Assembly (NCBI RefSeq): GCF_000959445.1
Contig: NZ_CP009630.1
Location: forward strand, 62,001-126,000
Origin: Burkholderia vietnamiensis LMG 10929
GTDB taxonomy: Bacteria; Pseudomonadota; Gammaproteobacteria; Burkholderiales; Burkholderiaceae
Length of the DNA: 64,000 nt
Reading direction: 5' to 3'
This document shows, in pieces, positions 8,492 to 17,690 of the stretch; position 1 is the stretch's first letter, and each line of letters opens with the position of its first letter. The notes under the pieces are model-generated. The model had not been told where the DNA came from. It saw only the letters and a list, made by a program, of their open reading frames with translations, and ran no database searches. Made by a program: the position numbers and the translations under genes.

Positions 8492-8881
8492 ACCAGTTGA
8501 CCGAGGCTGACGATACCCGCCGGCGGGTGCCGGCGGCCCCCGAACCGTCGAGGGCGGCGGGGTTGGCTGGAGTATCTGCCCCGATGCTGCGCTGCGAAAT
8601 GTGCCAACTCGTCGCAGATGTCCAGCGCGTCGCGCCCGTTTTCGAGATAAATCGTTGATTCGTATCAACAACGCGATGCGCGGCGCATGCGACGGCTGCG
8701 CGGCGGTCTGCCGCACGTGCGGCAATATGGCGCGACGCATCATGCGGATCGCCTGTCGTGCGTCAACACGCCGCTGCGTGCGCGGCTGCGGCGTGCGTCG
8801 CATGAATTGCGTACACTCTGAGTCTCGTTTCGGCAGGGCCGGGCGTCTCGGTTCCGGTCCGCTTTCACACAGGGCACGAAG
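8492..8881. other. 390-bp divergent promoter region between cydA and the threonine aldolase gene
   Basis: No gene is supported here. It contains the FNR/ANR box listed separately and must hold the promoters for cydAB (leftward) and ltaE (rightward). Confidence 0.6.
8655..8668 (-). promoter_or_regulatory. Perfect FNR/ANR box upstream of cydAB
   Basis: TTGATTCGTATCAA matches the FNR/ANR consensus TTGAT-N4-ATCAA at all ten defined positions. Its centre is about 170 bp upstream of the cydA start codon. In Pseudomonas aeruginosa, ANR represses cioAB at low oxygen; an equivalent role here is inferred. Confidence 0.75.
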
Positions 8882-9895
8882 ATGATCGATTTACGCAGCG
8901 ATACCGTGACGCGTCCGAGCCAGCCGATGCTGGCCGCCATGACTGCCGCCGAAGTCGGCGACGACGTGTGGGGCGACGACCCGACCGTGCTGCGCCTGCA
9001 GGCCGTCACGGCCGAGCGCGCGGGCAAGGAAGCCGGCCTGTTCTTCCCGAGCGGCACGCAGAGCAACCTCGCTGCCTTGATGGCGCATTGCGAGCGCGGC
9101 GACGAATACATCGTCGGTCAGCTCGCGCACACCTACAAGTACGAGGGCGGCGGCGCGGCGGTGCTCGGCAGCATCCAGCCGCAACCGCTCGAGAACGCGC
9201 CCGACGGCACGCTGCCGCTCGAGAAGATCGCCGCGGCGATCAAGCCGCTCGACAATCACTTCGCGCGCACGCGCCTGCTCGCGCTCGAGAACACGATCGG
9301 CGGCAAGGTGCTGCCGGAAGGCTATGTGCGCGAAGCCGTCGCGCTCGCGCGCAGCCGCGGGCTCGCCACCCACCTCGACGGCGCGCGCGTGTGCAATGCG
9401 GCCGTCGCGTCGGGGCGCTCGCTCGCCGAGCTGTGCGAGGGCTTCGATACCGTGTCGATCTGCTTCTCGAAAGGGCTCGGCGCGCCGGTCGGGTCGGTGC
9501 TGGTCGGCAGCCGCGCGCTGCTCGAGCGCGCGCAGCGCTGGCGCAAGGTGCTGGGCGGCGGGATGCGGCAGTCGGGCATCCTCGCGGCCGCGTGCCTGTA
9601 CGCGCTCGATCACAACGTCGAGCGGCTCGCCGACGATCACGCGAATGCCGCGCACCTCGCCGAGGGCCTCGCGCGCATCGAGCCGGTGAAGGTGACGTCG
9701 CAGGCGACCAACATGGTGTTCGCGCAATTCCCCGAAGCCGACTGCGCGCCGCTCGAGGCGTGGCTCAAGGAGCACGGGATTCTGACGCAGATGCTGTACG
9801 CGTCGCGCTTCGTCACGCACTGCGACGTGTCGCGGGCGGATATCGGTACCTTCGTTGACGCAGTGCGCGCGTATTTCGCGAAGCGTCGCGGGTAA
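8882..9895 (+). CDS. ltaE: Low-specificity L-threonine aldolase
   Basis: A 337-residue fold-type I PLP enzyme that splits L-threonine and L-allo-threonine into glycine and acetaldehyde. The N-terminus MIDLRSDTVTRPS is the family signature. The PLP lysine is K197 in CFSKGLGAPVGS, the same residue number as in E. coli LtaE. HLDGARV (164-170) supplies the Asp that contacts the pyridine ring. ATG 8882 has an AAG-rich ribosome site. It stands alone, 390 bp from the divergent cyd operon. Confidence 0.95.
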   Translation: MIDLRSDTVTRPSQPMLAAMTAAEVGDDVWGDDPTVLRLQAVTAERAGKEAGLFFPSGTQSNLAALMAHCERGDEYIVGQLAHTYKYEGGGAAVLGSIQPQPLENAPDGTLPLEKIAAAIKPLDNHFARTRLLALENTIGGKVLPEGYVREAVALARSRGLATHLDGARVCNAAVASGRSLAELCEGFDTVSICFSKGLGAPVGSVLVGSRALLERAQRWRKVLGGGMRQSGILAAACLYALDHNVERLADDHANAAHLAEGLARIEPVKVTSQATNMVFAQFPEADCAPLEAWLKEHGILTQMLYASRFVTHCDVSRADIGTFVDAVRAYFAKRRG

Positions 9896-10000
9896 CCGGA
9901 TGGGTGGGGCAGTTCGGCCGATTGCGTTGGTTGCGTCGGTTGGGCCGATTACACGGATCACGCGGTGCAGAGTGCGATGCGCACATGGCCCCACCTGGTC

Positions 10001-10909
10001 TCAATCCGCCAGCGGCGCGAGCAAACGGCGCGCCGCTTCGACGACCCGCGCGGACAGCGACGCCATCGTCGGCGACTGCACCGTCCACGCGTGCCAGTAC
10101 AGCGTGATGTCGGTCGGATGCGCGTGCGCGAGGTCGACGAGACCCTGGGCGTCGAGCGGCACATCGCCGAGCAGCGGCTCGGGCACCATCGCATAGCCGA
10201 GCGCGTGCCTGACTGCCGCGAAGTGGGCATGCGTGCCCGGCACGTAGTGGCACGGATACGCGCCGTCGGGCAGCCCGAGCTTCTCCCTCAAAAACGTGGA
10301 CTGCAGCGTGTCGCGGCGCGAATACGCGACGACGGGCGCCGCGCGCGCGCTCGCGCGGTTCAGCCCGCGCGGAAACCACCGCGCGGCGAACGCGGCCGCC
10401 GCGAGCAGCCGATAGCGCATCGTGCCGAGCGGCGTCGCGACGCAGCCGCGCATCGGCTTCGACTCGGTCGTCACGCAGCCGACGGCCATGCCGCTTTCGA
10501 GCAGCGCGAACGTGTGGTCCTGATCCTCGACGATCAGCTCGAACAGGATGCGCTCGCCGGCCAGCACCGACGTCAGCGCGGGCAGGAACCACGTGCCGAG
10601 GCTGTCGGAGTTCAGCGCGATCGTGACCGAGATCGGCGATGCACGCTCGGCCGCGAGCGTGCTTTGCAGGTCGGCTTGCAGCAGCGCCACGCGGCGCAGA
10701 TGCTGCAGCACGCGCTGGCCCGCGATCGTCGGTCGGCATGGCCGCGTGCGCAGCACGAGCGGCGTGCCGAGGCTCGCCTCGAGCGCGCGCACGCGCTGCG
10801 TGACGGCCGATGCGGTCACGTGCAGCCGGACGGCGGCCTGCTCGAAGCTGCCGGTGTCGGCGACGGCGAGCAGCGCGGCGGCCTGCTTGGGGTCGATCGT
10901 CAGAGACAT
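10001..10909 (-). CDS. argP: LysR-family regulator, ArgP/IciA type
   Basis: A 302-residue LysR protein whose N-terminus (LLAVADTGSFEQAAVRLHVTASAVTQRVRALE) and C-terminus (GLVDLAHAHPTDITLYWHAW) are those of the ArgP/IciA subgroup, which senses lysine and arginine in E. coli. The usual partner, an ArgO/LysE amino-acid exporter, is not adjacent. The divergent neighbour is a persulfide dioxygenase-rhodanese gene 213 bp away. The symbol is by subgroup resemblance; the target genes are unknown. Confidence 0.82.
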   Translation of the reverse strand: MSLTIDPKQAAALLAVADTGSFEQAAVRLHVTASAVTQRVRALEASLGTPLVLRTRPCRPTIAGQRVLQHLRRVALLQADLQSTLAAERASPISVTIALNSDSLGTWFLPALTSVLAGERILFELIVEDQDHTFALLESGMAVGCVTTESKPMRGCVATPLGTMRYRLLAAAAFAARWFPRGLNRASARAAPVVAYSRRDTLQSTFLREKLGLPDGAYPCHYVPGTHAHFAAVRHALGYAMVPEPLLGDVPLDAQGLVDLAHAHPTDITLYWHAWTVQSPTMASLSARVVEAARRLLAPLAD

Positions 10910-11121
10910 GCGACGCAACTCCGGTGACGTGAGATGAGGCCCGCCAGTGTAAGGCCGCATGCGACTGCCCGCAGCGTCACGCGTCTCCCGTACGAAGCCG
11001 CCAATGGCCGCCGCGTTTTGCACTACGCTTGTGGGTACACGTGCGCATATCGCCCCGCATCGGCGGCATCCATGCCGCCTTCCGCGCGACCGCCACACTC
11101 CGCCGACGGAGCAACATCGCC

Positions 11122-12192
11122 ATGATCTTCCGCCAACTGTTCGACCCGCAATCGTCGACCTACACCTATCTGCTCGCCGACCCGGCATCGCGCGAAGCGC
11201 TGCTGATCGATCCCGTGTTCGAACAGGTGCGTCGCGACGCGGCGCTCGTCGACGAGCTCGGGCTGCGGCTCGTCGCGACGATCGATACGCACGTGCACGC
11301 CGATCACGTGACGGGCGCGTGGCTGCTCAAGCAGCGCGCCGGCAGCACGATCGCGATCTCGGCCGCGAGCGGCGCGCAAGGCGCCGACCGCTATCTGAAC
11401 GACGGCGAGCGCTGCCGGTTCGGCGGCCGCTACCTGACCGTGCGAGCGACGCCCGGCCATACGAGCGGCTGCATCAGCCTCGTGCTCGACGACGAATCGA
11501 TGGCCTTCACCGGCGATTGCCTGCTGATTCGCGGCACCGGCCGCACCGATTTCCAGCAGGGCGACCCGCGTGCGCTGTATCGCGCGGTGCACGGCCGGCT
11601 GTTCACGCTGCCGGCCGCGTGCCTGCTGTATCCGGCGCACGACTACCGCGGGCTGACGGTGACGAGCGTCGGCGAGGAGCGGCGCTTCAACCCGCGCCTC
11701 GGCGGCGATCTCAGCGAAGACGATTTCGCCGGCTACATGCGCAACCTCGGGCTCGCGCATCCGCGGCAGATCGACGTCGCGGTGCCCGCGAACCTGCAGT
11801 GCGGCGTCGCCGCGAACGCGCCCGATGCGCAGGCCGCGCCGGATTGGGCGCCGCTCGTCTACACGTTCGCCGGGTTCTGGGAAATCGATCCGCAGTGGCT
11901 CGAAGATCATCTGCGCACGGTGCAGGTCGTCGACGTGCGCGAACCGGACGAATTCACCGGCCCGCTCGGCCATCTGCCCGGCGCGACGCCGATTCCGCTC
12001 GGCGAACTCGCCGCGCGCACCGGCGAGCTCGAGCACACGCGGCCGATCGTGACCGTGTGCCGCGCGGGCGGCCGCTCCGCGCAGGCGACCGTGATCCTGC
12101 GAAAGGCCGGCTTCGACGCGGTGGCGAACCTCGGCGGCGGGATGCTGCGCTGGCGCAGCGAAGGGCGCATCGTGGCGGACGGGCGAGCGTAA
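11122..12192 (+). CDS. Persulfide dioxygenase-rhodanese fusion protein
   Basis: A 356-residue two-domain enzyme. Residues 1-240 are an ETHE1-like metallo-beta-lactamase fold: THVHADH with H57, H59, D61 and H62; H113 in TPGHTSG; D132 in TGDCL; and H173 in PAHDY. Residues 255-356 are a rhodanese domain with active-site C313 in VCRAGGRS. Fusions of this kind in Burkholderia/Paraburkholderia (PRF) oxidise glutathione persulfide to sulfite and exchange sulfur with thiosulfate. ATG 11122 gives the family N-terminus MIFRQLFD. Likely a cytoplasmic sulfide-detoxification enzyme. Confidence 0.92.
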   Translation: MIFRQLFDPQSSTYTYLLADPASREALLIDPVFEQVRRDAALVDELGLRLVATIDTHVHADHVTGAWLLKQRAGSTIAISAASGAQGADRYLNDGERCRFGGRYLTVRATPGHTSGCISLVLDDESMAFTGDCLLIRGTGRTDFQQGDPRALYRAVHGRLFTLPAACLLYPAHDYRGLTVTSVGEERRFNPRLGGDLSEDDFAGYMRNLGLAHPRQIDVAVPANLQCGVAANAPDAQAAPDWAPLVYTFAGFWEIDPQWLEDHLRTVQVVDVREPDEFTGPLGHLPGATPIPLGELAARTGELEHTRPIVTVCRAGGRSAQATVILRKAGFDAVANLGGGMLRWRSEGRIVADGRA

Positions 12193-12501
12193 GAACATCA
12201 CGAGCGGATGTCGAATTGGCTGGACGCGCACGCGGTTGCTTGCGCGTCCGTCGTTTGCATGCGCGGTTGATGAAGCGCGATCGTATCGTGCGTCCTTTCC
12301 GCTCGGCGCGTCCGATCGCGACTGACGCACGTGGACGCAGCCTTACTCACGCCGGCACCGGTTCGGCATCGGCATCGGCTCGGCATCGGCACCCGCATCG
12401 CATCCACCTCCATGCGAGCTGCGCGATGCGATCGCCCGCGGCCCACAGCGTATGCGCGCGCGTCGCGACGACCGCACCGAACGCATCCGCCGACCACGCC
12501 G
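12193..12501. other. 309-bp intergenic stretch without a supported gene
   Basis: It separates two convergent genes. A patch near 12360-12405 repeats GGCATCGG/GCATCGGC several times (an imperfect 6- to 12-base repeat). No terminator with a T-run was seen. Confidence 0.5.
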
Positions 12502-13197
12502 TTACAACGTCGTATGCGTGACCGACTGCGCGAGCGTGAGCAGTTCGTCGAACTGCGTGATCAGCTCGAAGCACAGCAGGAACGCGAGCGTATAGGCCGG
12601 CGCGGGAAAGCGCCGGATCGCGGCGAGCGCGTGCGGCGCGAAGCGCGAGCGGACCGCATCGCGCGTGAGCAGCCACGCGATCGCGATGCCGATCGCGGCG
12701 CCGGCGATCAGGTCGGTCGGATAGTGATAGCCGAGATACGCGCGCGGCACGCAGATGAACACGACCGCATACAGCAGCGCGAACACGCCGGCGCGCCGCG
12801 CGATGATGAAGATGCCCGTCGCGATCGCCATCCACAGCATCGCGTGGTCGCTCGGGAACGAGCTCCACGCTTGCAGCGTGGCCGCGCGCAGCGTGTCGGA
12901 CGGGAAGTGCAGATGCAGCTCGGGGTTGTAGATCGGCCGCACGCGGAACGGCAGCGTTTTCGCGAGCAGCCGCCCGACCGCGAGCGCGACGAGCCCGCTC
13001 GCCACCGTCGCGACGACCAGCTCGCGTTGCCGTTCGCGCTGCGGCCCCGGCTGAAACCATAGCCAGCACAGCACGGGGATCAGGACGAAGCCCTTGAACG
13101 TATAGAGGCCGGCGATCACGCGGATCGCGTGATTCATCAGCGGCCCGAACGTGATGTGCGTGAGGAAGACCTGGATCGTGGTGTCGAAATCATTCAT
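12502..13197 (-). CDS. PAP2-superfamily membrane phosphatase
   Basis: A 231-residue membrane protein with the three PAP2 phosphatase motifs in order: KTLPFRVRP (K-x6-RP), SSFPSDHA (PSxH with Asp in place of the usual Gly) and RAYLGYHYPTD (SRxxxxxHxxxD type). Such enzymes dephosphorylate lipid phosphates or undecaprenyl pyrophosphate at the inner membrane. Upstream codons exist in frame, but ATG 13197 (MNDFDTTIQ) is the natural start. Related Burkholderia proteins are annotated only as phosphatase PAP2 family, and the substrate is open. Confidence 0.88.
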   Translation of the reverse strand: MNDFDTTIQVFLTHITFGPLMNHAIRVIAGLYTFKGFVLIPVLCWLWFQPGPQRERQRELVVATVASGLVALAVGRLLAKTLPFRVRPIYNPELHLHFPSDTLRAATLQAWSSFPSDHAMLWMAIATGIFIIARRAGVFALLYAVVFICVPRAYLGYHYPTDLIAGAAIGIAIAWLLTRDAVRSRFAPHALAAIRRFPAPAYTLAFLLCFELITQFDELLTLAQSVTHTTL

Positions 13198-13623
13198 GTC
13201 ATGCGGCCCGACGGCACGGCAACCCATCGGCTGCGACCGGCGGAATCAGAAAGCGCGCTCGCAACGGAGCACGACGGGGGGCAAGTATGTCATCGGTAAT
13301 GTTGAAGAAAATGGGAAAAAATACCGGGAATTCCCGGAGAAAATGCGGTTTTTCGATGGGGCCGGATTGCTCGACGCCGTGCGGCGCGGCTCCGCGAAAT
13401 CGTCATACGGTTGCAGGAGCAACCATCGGGGCGTGCGGAAAAATAATTGGCCGGACTGCCGAGCGGGCGACGTGCCGTCGACCTTGCACCGGATGAGCGG
13501 ACCGGGGGCGCCGGCCGCGCCCGGCTGTCGCGCGGCGGCGCCCCGTGCGACCCGCGAAAGAAAATAAAAAAAGCGGGCAGGCCGTCGAGCCTGCCCGCTT
13601 CATATCCGCGCTGGGCGGAAGAA
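13198..13623. other. 426-bp intergenic region upstream of the PAP2 gene
   Basis: No gene is supported. It includes an AT-richer patch near 13285-13350 with the palindrome CCGGGAATTCCCGG (13324-13337) that may belong to the PAP2 promoter, and the terminator of the MFS gene. Confidence 0.45.
13562..13599 (-). terminator. Rho-independent terminator of the MFS gene
   Basis: A perfect 10-bp stem (13572-13581 and 13590-13599, AGCGGGCAGG / CCTGCCCGCT) with an 8-base loop. On the minus strand it is followed by a run of T residues (the A-rich 13562-13572 on the plus strand). It begins 25 bp past the stop of the MFS gene at 13624. Confidence 0.88.
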
Positions 13624-14856
13624 TTACCGGCGCCACATCCGCACGGCGAGCGCCGCGACCGACGTCGCGACGGCCAGCACGATCACCGCATTCCAGCCGA
13701 ACTGTGCGAGCAACGCGCTGCCCGCCGCGGCGCCGGCCGCCATCCCGATGAACATGCCGACGAACAGCACGGCGTTCAGGCGGCTGCGCGACGCGGGATC
13801 GATCCGGTAGACGATCGCCTGATGCGCGATCAGCGTGGCCTGCACGCCGAGGTCGAAGCCGATCGTCGCCGCGGCGAGCAGCGCGAGCTGTGCATGCGGC
13901 GTCATCAGCGGCGCGGCGCCCATCGCGGCGAACGACACCGTCGCGATCGCGATGCCGATCCGCGTGACGCGCTCGGGGCCATGATGATCGGCCAGGCGTC
14001 CGGCGATCGGCGCGGCCAGTGCGCCCGCCGCGCCGGCGAGGCCGAATGCGCCGGCGGCCGCGCTGCCGAGATGGAACGGCGCGCCGTGCAGCATCACCGC
14101 GAGCGTCGACCAGAACGCGCTGAAGCCGACGGCCAGCAGCCCTTGCGCGAGCGCCGCACGGCGCAGCGCGGGATGACGGCGCCACAGTTCGCCGAGCGAC
14201 GCGATCAGCGCGCGGTAGGACAGCTGCGTGGCCGGCTCGAAGCGCGGCAGCCCGCGTGCGGCGATCACGCCGATCGCGGCGACGCTCGCGGCCGCGAGCG
14301 CGAACATCGCGCGCCAGCCGATCGTTTCGGCGACGAAGCCGGCGACGACGCGCGACAGCAGGATGCCGAGCAGCAGCCCCGTCATCACCGTGCCGACGAT
14401 GCGGCCGCGATGGGCGTCGTGCGCGAGCGTCGCGGCGGCCGGCACGACGTCCTGCGCCATCGTCGCGGTCAGGCCGATCGCGAAGCTGGCGGCCAGCAGC
14501 AGCCCGAGCGACGGCGCGAACGCGGCGAGCAACAGGGCGACGACCAGCGCGGCGGCCTTCGACACGATCACGCGGCGTCGGTCGAAGCGGTCGCCGAGCG
14601 GCGCGAGCAGCAGGATGCCGAGCGCATAGCCAAGCTGCGTCAGCGTCGGCACGAAGCCGATCGCGCGGGCCGATGCGCCGACGTCGGCGCCGAGCGCGGC
14701 GAGCATCGGCTGAGCGTAATAGAGCGGCGCAACGCCGAGGCCGGCCGCCGCGGCTAGCAGCATCACGAGACGGCGGTCGGGCAGAGACGCAGCGGCCGCA
14801 TGGGCCGGCGCGTGAGCCGCGCGGGGCGCGGCGGCGAGATGGGTGGGGGTGGACAT
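13624..14856 (-). CDS. MFS transporter (drug/metabolite efflux type)
   Basis: A 410-residue major facilitator protein with twelve predicted membrane helices. Motif A-like GDRFDRRRV follows helix 2, and Ala/Gly-rich helices run to the C-terminus. ATG 14856 (MSTPTH) was preferred to an in-frame ATG three codons upstream. It is divergent from a LysR gene (start 14957) with a 100-bp shared promoter region, which suggests induction by that regulator. It resembles the YnfM/arabinose-efflux group; the substrate cannot be deduced. A strong terminator follows. Confidence 0.88.
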   Translation of the reverse strand: MSTPTHLAAAPRAAHAPAHAAAASLPDRRLVMLLAAAAGLGVAPLYYAQPMLAALGADVGASARAIGFVPTLTQLGYALGILLLAPLGDRFDRRRVIVSKAAALVVALLLAAFAPSLGLLLAASFAIGLTATMAQDVVPAAATLAHDAHRGRIVGTVMTGLLLGILLSRVVAGFVAETIGWRAMFALAAASVAAIGVIAARGLPRFEPATQLSYRALIASLGELWRRHPALRRAALAQGLLAVGFSAFWSTLAVMLHGAPFHLGSAAAGAFGLAGAAGALAAPIAGRLADHHGPERVTRIGIAIATVSFAAMGAAPLMTPHAQLALLAAATIGFDLGVQATLIAHQAIVYRIDPASRSRLNAVLFVGMFIGMAAGAAAGSALLAQFGWNAVIVLAVATSVAALAVRMWRR

Positions 14857-14956
14857 CGCGTGCATCCTGGTTCGGGTAACGGATGGAACGCAGTGTGCCG
14901 ATCGCCGCCAGGCGTGGGTAGTACCGCGCGGCGCACATTTGTTATACGCTTCGCGA

Positions 14957-15940
14957 ATGACAGACGAAATCTCCGATTCGCCCGCTGCTGGCCGGTCTCC
15001 GCGCCTCGAGACGGTTCCGGTCGACGGCGCAGGCTACCGTTTCGAGCTGATGGAAACATTCGTGCGCATAGTCGAAGCCGGCAGCCTGTCGGCGGCCGCC
15101 GCGCAGTTGCACACGACGCAGCCGACCGTCAGCCGGCGGCTGCAGGCGCTCGAGCGCTCGCTCGGCATGCGGCTGCTGCAGCGCACGACGCATGCGATGC
15201 GGCTGACCGTCGACGGCGAACGCTGCTTCACGCGCGCAAAGGAGCTGCTGGCCGGCTGGGCCGCCTTCGAGGCCGACCTGCGCGGCGCGCAGGAGGAGCC
15301 GGACGGGCTGCTGCGGGTCGCGGTGCCGCATGCGTTCGGGCAGGAGCGCTTCGTCGCGCCGCTAGCGCAGTTCCTGCGCGACTATCCGCGCGTCTCGGTG
15401 GAATGGTTGCTGCAGGACGAGGTGCGCGACTTCGTCGGCAGCGGCATCGACTGCGCGATCCAGGTGGGTGAGCCGAGCGACCCGGGCGTCGTCGCGATCC
15501 GGCTGACGAAGGTGCCGCGCTTCGTGGTGGCCGCGCCGTCGGTGCTCGATCGCGCGGCCGTGCCGGCCGATCCCGACGCGCTCGCCGCGTTGCCGTGGCT
15601 CGCGCTGCGCACCTATTACCGGAACGAACTCACGCTGACGCACGCCGTCACCGGCGACACGCGACGCATCGCGATCCGTCCGCGCGTCACGACCGAGAAC
15701 CTGTACGCGCTGCGCAGCGCAGCGCTGCTCGGCGTCGGCGCATGCGTCGGCTCGTCGTGGCTGCTCGCCGATCATCTCGCACGCGGCGAACTCGTGCATC
15801 TCGCGCCCGACTGGCAGGCGTCGCCGCTGCCGGTGTACCTGACCTATCCGCATGCGCAGTTCTATCCGTCGCGGCTCGTGCGCTTCGTCGCGATGATGCG
15901 CGACGCGGTGCCGCCGCTCGTCGAAGACCGCGGCGCGTAG
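14957..15940 (+). CDS. LysR-family transcriptional regulator
   Basis: A 327-residue LysR regulator with a non-conserved N-terminal extension of about 25 residues before the helix-turn-helix (FELMETFVRIVEAGSLSAAAAQL, SRRLQALERSLGMRLLQRT). The effector domain has the GIDCAIQVGEPSD segment typical of the DsdC/CrgA-like subgroup, where a conserved D-x-A-I/V-R motif occurs. It is divergent from the MFS pump at 13624-14856, its likely target. The frame is open upstream; ATG 14957 is the best-placed start. Confidence 0.87.
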   Translation: MTDEISDSPAAGRSPRLETVPVDGAGYRFELMETFVRIVEAGSLSAAAAQLHTTQPTVSRRLQALERSLGMRLLQRTTHAMRLTVDGERCFTRAKELLAGWAAFEADLRGAQEEPDGLLRVAVPHAFGQERFVAPLAQFLRDYPRVSVEWLLQDEVRDFVGSGIDCAIQVGEPSDPGVVAIRLTKVPRFVVAAPSVLDRAAVPADPDALAALPWLALRTYYRNELTLTHAVTGDTRRIAIRPRVTTENLYALRSAALLGVGACVGSSWLLADHLARGELVHLAPDWQASPLPVYLTYPHAQFYPSRLVRFVAMMRDAVPPLVEDRGA

Positions 15941-15955
15941 GCGCCGGGCGCGCCG

Positions 15956-16594
15956 TCAGCCGCGCCGGAGGCCTTCCGGCAGCGTGCTGATGCGGCGCAC
16001 TTCGGGCGAGTCGAGCCACGCGCGCGACGTCGCGCAGTCGACGAACATGTCGGTCGCGTCCTCGCCCCAGAACAGGTCGCCGTCGAGTTCGAAGGTCGGC
16101 ACGCCGAACACGCCGTGCGCGATCGCCCGGTCGGTGTTCGCGCGCAGCGCGTCCTTCACCGGTTGCGCGTCGACGGCCGTCACGCCGTCCGGAAAGCCGA
16201 CCGCCTCGCACAGCGCGGCGAAGCCGTCCGGTGTCGACACGTCGTTGCCGTCGCGCCAGATGTGCCGGAAGATGCGCCGGATCGCGTCGGGCGAGCCGCC
16301 CATCGCGATCGCGAGCCGCAGCGGCCGGATCGGGTTGAACGGATGGGCGGGCGGCATCCGGAACGCAATGCCGAGCTTGTCCGCGCGGTATTGCGCGTGG
16401 CGGTAGGTGAACACGCGCTTCGCCGCAATCTCGGCCGGCGCTTTCTGTCCCCAGTGCGCGAGCAGCGCGCCGAGCACGATCGGCTTGGGCTCGAAGGCGA
16501 TGCCGGGCGGCAACGTGTCGAAGCGTTCCTGCTGCAGATAGGCGAACGGCGAAACGAAATCGAAATACCAGGTGGCGGTGCGCGTGGCGTTCAT
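15956..16594 (-). CDS. 2-hydroxychromene-2-carboxylate isomerase / DsbA-family protein
   Basis: A 212-residue thioredoxin-fold protein of the kappa-GST/HCCA isomerase family. The N-terminal motif YFDFVSPFAYL has Ser in place of the DsbA cysteine, the hallmark of these GSH-dependent isomerases. The C-terminal VFGVPTFELDGDLFWGEDATDM is the family's conserved cis-Pro loop and DRL-like region. NahD-type enzymes act in naphthalene breakdown, but no other aromatic ring genes are adjacent, so the natural substrate is unknown. ATG 16594 gives the family start. Confidence 0.87.
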   Translation of the reverse strand: MNATRTATWYFDFVSPFAYLQQERFDTLPPGIAFEPKPIVLGALLAHWGQKAPAEIAAKRVFTYRHAQYRADKLGIAFRMPPAHPFNPIRPLRLAIAMGGSPDAIRRIFRHIWRDGNDVSTPDGFAALCEAVGFPDGVTAVDAQPVKDALRANTDRAIAHGVFGVPTFELDGDLFWGEDATDMFVDCATSRAWLDSPEVRRISTLPEGLRRG

Positions 16595-16732
16595 CGTCGG
16601 TCCCTTGTGCGGAGTCGGAAGGCGGTGACGGGCAGCGCGCCGGCGGCCGGCGCGCTGCACGCAGCGGCGGCCAGTGTCGCATGCGGCGGGCTTTCGCGCT
16701 GCCGGCTGGCAGTGTGTGCGCTGCGGGCCGGC

Positions 16733-17209
16733 TCAACCGTGCTCGACGAGCGCCGCGAGCTTCGCGAGCGCCATCCGCCAGCCGGTCTCGTTGTCGGCGG
16801 CCGGCACGCCGGGCGGCACGCCGTCGTGCACGGCCTCGACGCGCGTGCCGCCCGCTTCGTCGGACAGCGTGATCGTGACCGTCATCGCGCCGCGCAGCAG
16901 CGGATCGTCGGTTTCGAACACGTCGATCTCGACGATTCGCTCGTCGGGCACGAGCGTCACGAAGCGGCCGTGATAAGTGTCGGTGTGCGCGGTGGTCTTG
17001 CCGGTGCCGTCCGACGGCGCGTCGTAGCTGAGCGACACGCGCAGCGCACCGCCTTCGCGCGCGTCGTAGGCGTGCACGCGGCACGTCATGCCGTCGGGCA
17101 CCTTCCATCGTTCGACCGCGTGCGGGTCGAGCAATGCGCGGTAGACGCGTCCGCGCGGTGCGTTCAGGTGCCGGCTGACCCGGGTCGAATGCGTGTGCAT
17201 GTGCAGCAT
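16733..17209 (-). CDS. SRPBCC (AHSA1-type) domain protein
   Basis: A 158-residue START-like protein of the AHSA1 group. It begins with the usual strand-helix (VSRHLNAPRGRVYRALLDPHAVERWKVP) and ends with a long C-terminal helix after GTRVEAVHDGVPPG and NETGWRMALAKLAALVE. ATG 17209 is preceded by GGAGGCGAC, a good ribosome site. Such proteins bind hydrophobic ligands; many are accessory proteins of unknown role. It stands alone. Confidence 0.85.
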   Translation of the reverse strand: MLHMHTHSTRVSRHLNAPRGRVYRALLDPHAVERWKVPDGMTCRVHAYDAREGGALRVSLSYDAPSDGTGKTTAHTDTYHGRFVTLVPDERIVEIDVFETDDPLLRGAMTVTITLSDEAGGTRVEAVHDGVPPGVPAADNETGWRMALAKLAALVEHG

Positions 17210-17690
17210 GTCGCCTCCTGCGAAGCGCGTGACGGTGCACGCCGGCGACGGCGTGTCGTCGTGCTTCTTTCACGCATCGTAGGCGCGCGGCAGGCGTCTC
17301 GCAATGACGAGCCGCTTGCAGGGCCGCGAGCGTTCCGATTCGCGGATCGCGCCAGGGCGGGGGCGCTGCGACACGCTTCAGGACGACGGTCGCGTCATAT
17401 CGAACGGTGCGGCCAGCGCCGGAATGGTCCGCGCGCCGTTGTCGGCGCAGCAACGCTCAACGCATCGACCTGGCGGCCGGCGCCTGCGATACATCGCTGA
17501 AAGTGGGTCGTGCAGCGAGCATAGGCGGTGCATCGTCGGTTCGCGTAGCATGACGGGGCGGCATCACTCGGCGGCCCGGCTCGGCGCCGTATTGGCGGAC
17601 GCGGGCCGTCCCGTGCGCGCCTTCGCGCGCATGCCGTCGTCGGCTTCGATCGGGCGCATGCCGCCCGCCTGACTTCCGGAGAGAGAAGGA
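17210..17690. other. 481-bp intergenic region between divergent SRPBCC and GNAT genes
   Basis: Open frames occur on both strands but show arginine/serine-rich shadow composition and no family resemblance. The region must hold promoters for the genes on either side. No clear operator or hairpin was seen. Confidence 0.5.

Noticed and set aside
12331..13062. 243-codon plus-strand frame opposite the PAP2 gene
   Set aside because: Antisense to a gene with three PAP2 motifs; no family features of its own.
13403..14938. 511-codon minus-strand frame overlapping the MFS gene
   Set aside because: It is out of frame with the MFS gene on the same strand; its composition is Arg/Ala-rich and lacks any domain.
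17304..17672. 122-codon plus-strand frame between SRPBCC and GNAT genes
   Set aside because: Arg/Ser-rich shadow-like composition, no ribosome site, no family resemblance.
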